Assembly: GCA_001564065.1 (NCBI GenBank)
Contig: LKNA01000005.1
Coordinates: 20,426-84,425 of the forward strand
DNA: 64,000 bases
Reading direction: 5' to 3'
From: Chitinophagaceae bacterium T5-Br10_B2g13
GTDB lineage: Bacteria; Bacteroidota; Rhodothermia; Balneolales; Balneolaceae
The notes under the pieces: generated by a model
Told to the model about the DNA's origin: nothing
Seen by the model: the letters and a program-made list of their open reading frames with translations, nothing else
Database searches by the model: none
Position numbers and translations under genes: made by a program
Part shown: positions 62,256 to 64,000 of the stretch, one piece after another
Position numbering within the stretch: the stretch's first letter is position 1
Layout of the letters: every line of letters starts with the position of its first letter

Positions 62256-62261
62256 GGGGGA

Positions 62262-63353
62262 CTATTTCAAAATACCGATCAGGCTCTCAACAATCCTCCC
62301 CGACGTCTTCCCATCCCATAACTCAGGAATCCCACCTTTCTTCCACTCGCCCGCGAACAGTTTTTCCAGGGCCGGCTGAATTGCCTCAGGATTTACGCCC
62401 AGCAATTCATTCGTTCCGATTGTAATCGTCTCCGGACGCTCTGTACTGTTTCTCAATGTCATGCACGGCACACCCATGACTGTCGTCTCCTCCGTGATGC
62501 CGCCCGAATCGGTAATCACCGCTTTTGACCGCTCCACCAGGTAGTTGAATTCCAGGTACCCCAGCGGCTCCACCATATGCAGACGATCATGGCTGATTCC
62601 CAGATTTTTCATAATCTTTGCGGTACGCGGGTGCACCGGAAAGACCAGCGGCAGGTCCTTTGTATTCGCGATAATCTCATCCATCAGTGACTTCAGAATC
62701 TCCTCCTCATCCACATTGGACGGACGATGCAGTGTCATCACCAGGTAGTTCCCCTCTTCCAGGCCCACCTTATCCCACACGGCCGGCTTTTGAAAACGCG
62801 GACGATGCTTCAACAGCGTGTCGATCATCGTGTTGCCCACATAAAAGATTCGGTCATCCTCCACCCCGCTCTTTCGCAGGTTCTCGTTGGCAATCTCAGA
62901 TGTTGTGAAAAAGTAGTTGGTCACAGCATCCGTGGCCAGACGATTGATCTCCTCCGGCATCTTCCAGTCGCCCGACCTGATGCCTGCCTCCACGTGCGCC
63001 ACCGGTATATGCATCTTCTGAGCGGTAATAGCGCACGCCATCGTGGAGGTCACGTCTCCCACCACCAGGCATAGATCCGACGGTTTCTCCATCAGCAGCT
63101 TCTCATAGCCGGTCATAATGGCCGAGGTCTGCTCCGCCTGCGTTCCGCCACCCGCACCCAGGTTCACATCCGGGGCCGGAATCCCAAGCTGTTCAAAAAA
63201 GGAGCTACTCATATTCTTATCGTAGTGCTGACCGGTATGCACCAGCCTGAAATCGATATCCGTTCCTTTCTCTTGTTCAGCTTTGATGGCGTCGATGATG
63301 GGAGCTATCTTCATAAAATTGGGTCGAGCACCGGCGATGAGGTCTATGTACAT
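62262..63353 (-). CDS. wecB: UDP-N-acetylglucosamine 2-epimerase (non-hydrolysing)
   Basis: The 363-residue enzyme makes UDP-ManNAc for surface polysaccharides. It has the N-terminal IAGARPNFMKIAPIIDAI, HTGQHYDKNMSSSFFEQL near 41, GVEAGIRSGDWKMPEEINRLATDAV-like segment near 121 (HVEAGIRSGDW), and VITDSGGITEETTVMGVPCMTLRNSTERPETI near 276-307, all typical. No other polysaccharide genes are seen beside it, but repeats and a second IS remnant surround it, so the locus was probably rearranged. Its GC content appears a little higher than its neighbours by eye. Confidence 0.95.
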   Translation of the reverse strand: MYIDLIAGARPNFMKIAPIIDAIKAEQEKGTDIDFRLVHTGQHYDKNMSSSFFEQLGIPAPDVNLGAGGGTQAEQTSAIMTGYEKLLMEKPSDLCLVVGDVTSTMACAITAQKMHIPVAHVEAGIRSGDWKMPEEINRLATDAVTNYFFTTSEIANENLRKSGVEDDRIFYVGNTMIDTLLKHRPRFQKPAVWDKVGLEEGNYLVMTLHRPSNVDEEEILKSLMDEIIANTKDLPLVFPVHPRTAKIMKNLGISHDRLHMVEPLGYLEFNYLVERSKAVITDSGGITEETTVMGVPCMTLRNSTERPETITIGTNELLGVNPEAIQPALEKLFAGEWKKGGIPELWDGKTSGRIVESLIGILK

Positions 63354-63697
63354 GTTATTTTTTTCTATTTGATCTTGATATGGTAAATGCTATTTGATTA
63401 GCGTCAAATGTAAGAAGTGAAAAGGCAAACGGCAAAAGGTAGACATCTCCACTGTAGCAAACTCCAAGGTCGAACTCTAGCCGTTGGACGAGGGTGTATC
63501 CCTTAGCAGTTACCCACAATTTCTTCTATCTTTTAAACTACTCAACACAAATATTTAAGATACTATCCACACGTGCCACAACTTCAGAATTATTCGGTTA
63601 AAATTATCTGCACCATCTCCACCATTGTATGTATTTGCACTCTAATCTTCCCCATACACCTAAATGCACAAGAGACCTGTAATCAATTTACAAATCT

Positions 63698-63822
63698 CGT
63701 CACTTCGAGCGCAATGGAGGCGAACAGAGTGAACTATAATGAAGTCGAGAAGCTGTTGGGCAACTCCACCATGTTCTCGACTCCATCCCGGGAAATACAC
63801 CGGGACTACGCTCGAACTGACG
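63698..63822. repeat. Palindromic repeat, copy D
   Basis: CGTCACTTCGAGCGCAATGG ... AAGTCGAGAAGC ... GTTCTCGACTCC ... CGGGACTACGCTCGAACTGACG. An additional inner pair CATCCCGGG / CCGGGACTAC-like is present. It overlaps the 63573 frame. Confidence 0.7.
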
Positions 63823-63826
63823 TAGT

Positions 63827-63872
63827 AAAGTTTAAAGCTATACAATCTAAAAGTTTAAAGCTATACAATCTA
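63827..63872. repeat. Perfect 23-bp tandem duplication
   Basis: AAAGTTTAAAGCTATACAATCTA is present twice in direct succession (63827-63849 and 63850-63872), right after repeat copy D. It is probably a recent slip or a footprint of mobile activity. A partial repeat copy starts again at 63877 (CGTCACTTCGAA). Confidence 0.8.
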
Positions 63873-63910
63873 TATTCGTCACTTCGAATACTATGACTAA
63901 ATCAAGTGAA

Positions 63911-64000
63911 TCAGGCTGATTTTTTCCATTGTTCTTTCATATTCTGGATATGGTTTGGGTCATATTCTGATTGATTATTCCACATGGCGCAGTACAAACG
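63911..64000 (-). CDS. C-terminal fragment of a probable IS110-type transposase
   Basis: The minus strand carries an open frame that enters at the right edge and stops at TGA 63913-63911. The 29 visible residues contain YCAMWNNQSEYDPNHIQNMK, which fits the C-terminal helix of IS110-type transposases (compare YYRAMTQGMAYVEQG in the complete element at 60677). Most of the gene lies outside the window, so the assignment is weak. A fragment of the palindromic repeat (63877) lies just beyond its end. Confidence 0.4.
   Translation of the reverse strand, partial: RLYCAMWNNQSEYDPNHIQNMKEQWKKSA

Larger units (their letters stand above)
63573..63896 (+). pseudogene. Short secreted-protein ORF invaded by a palindromic repeat
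   Basis: A 107-codon frame starts with a plausible signal peptide (KIICTISTIVCICTLIFPIHLNAQETC) but from about residue 43 it translates repeat copy D (63698-63822) and the tandem repeat after it. It is best read as the 5' remnant of a secreted-protein gene disrupted by the repeat, not as a functional gene. The region 63354-63572 upstream is non-coding. Confidence 0.4.

Overview
The window looks like chromosomal DNA of a Balneolota/Bacteroidota-type bacterium (a Balneolaceae-like organism is my best guess). Pointers are the many lipoprotein and secreted-protein genes, a secreted protein ending in a type IX secretion sorting domain (PNYPNPFNPST motif), GWxTD and AtuA-family proteins, gene starts without clear Shine-Dalgarno sequences, and the style of the intergenic palindromes. 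The assignment is inference from protein style; no marker RNA gene is present.

Region 1 (1-9839) holds a truncated lipoprotein gene, an acetyl-CoA hydrolase/CoA-transferase, an unknown 187-residue protein, and a minus-strand series: M28 peptidase, SDR, gatA, tatA, an S9 peptidase and asnS. Region 2 (10030-20983) is a minus-strand information-processing block: an M16 peptidase, pnp, rpsO, ribF, truB, rbfA, infB, nusA and rimP, with intrinsic terminators after pnp and rpsO and a terminator-like hairpin in the leader before rimP. Region 3 (21094-34146) has a DUF192 lipoprotein, fbp, coaE, prfB with an intact programmed +1 frameshift, a small membrane-anchored helical protein, two ABC half-exporters flanking a ribonuclease Z, a renalase-like flavoprotein, and an AtuA-like protein with an acyl-CoA carboxylase beta subunit.

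Region 4 (34266-44918) carries a GWxTD protein, pdxA, a methyltransferase and ftsE on the plus strand; an SDR, queE, queD, an alkyltransferase-like protein, a DUF2520 protein, a divergent Memo-like protein and a phosphopantetheinyl transferase on the minus strand; then lysS. Region 5 (45231-56163) has a large M28 peptidase, a LolC/E-type permease, a 749-residue lipoprotein followed by a frameshifted beta-barrel-like gene, an acyltransferase and a DEAD-box helicase. It also holds two MITE-like inverted-repeat elements.

Region 6 (56164-64000) is accessory: a ribbon-helix-helix/PIN toxin-antitoxin pair, a cohesin-dockerin-T9SS secreted protein, a complete IS110-family insertion sequence with a long non-coding left end, wecB, and several copies of a palindromic repeat (CGTCACTTCGAGC ... 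GCTCGAACTGACG), one of which abuts the insertion sequence. A probable second IS110-type transposase gene runs off the right edge.

The most noteworthy observations are the IS110 element with its candidate bridge RNA and a possible solo left-end relic 11 kb away; an RNase Z whose HxHxDH motif reads HFDVDH; a separated heterodimeric ABC exporter pair; a Memo-family protein that appears to have lost its metal ligands; and the hairpin in the rimP-nusA-infB leader. I did not find a clearly new multi-gene defence or biosynthetic system.
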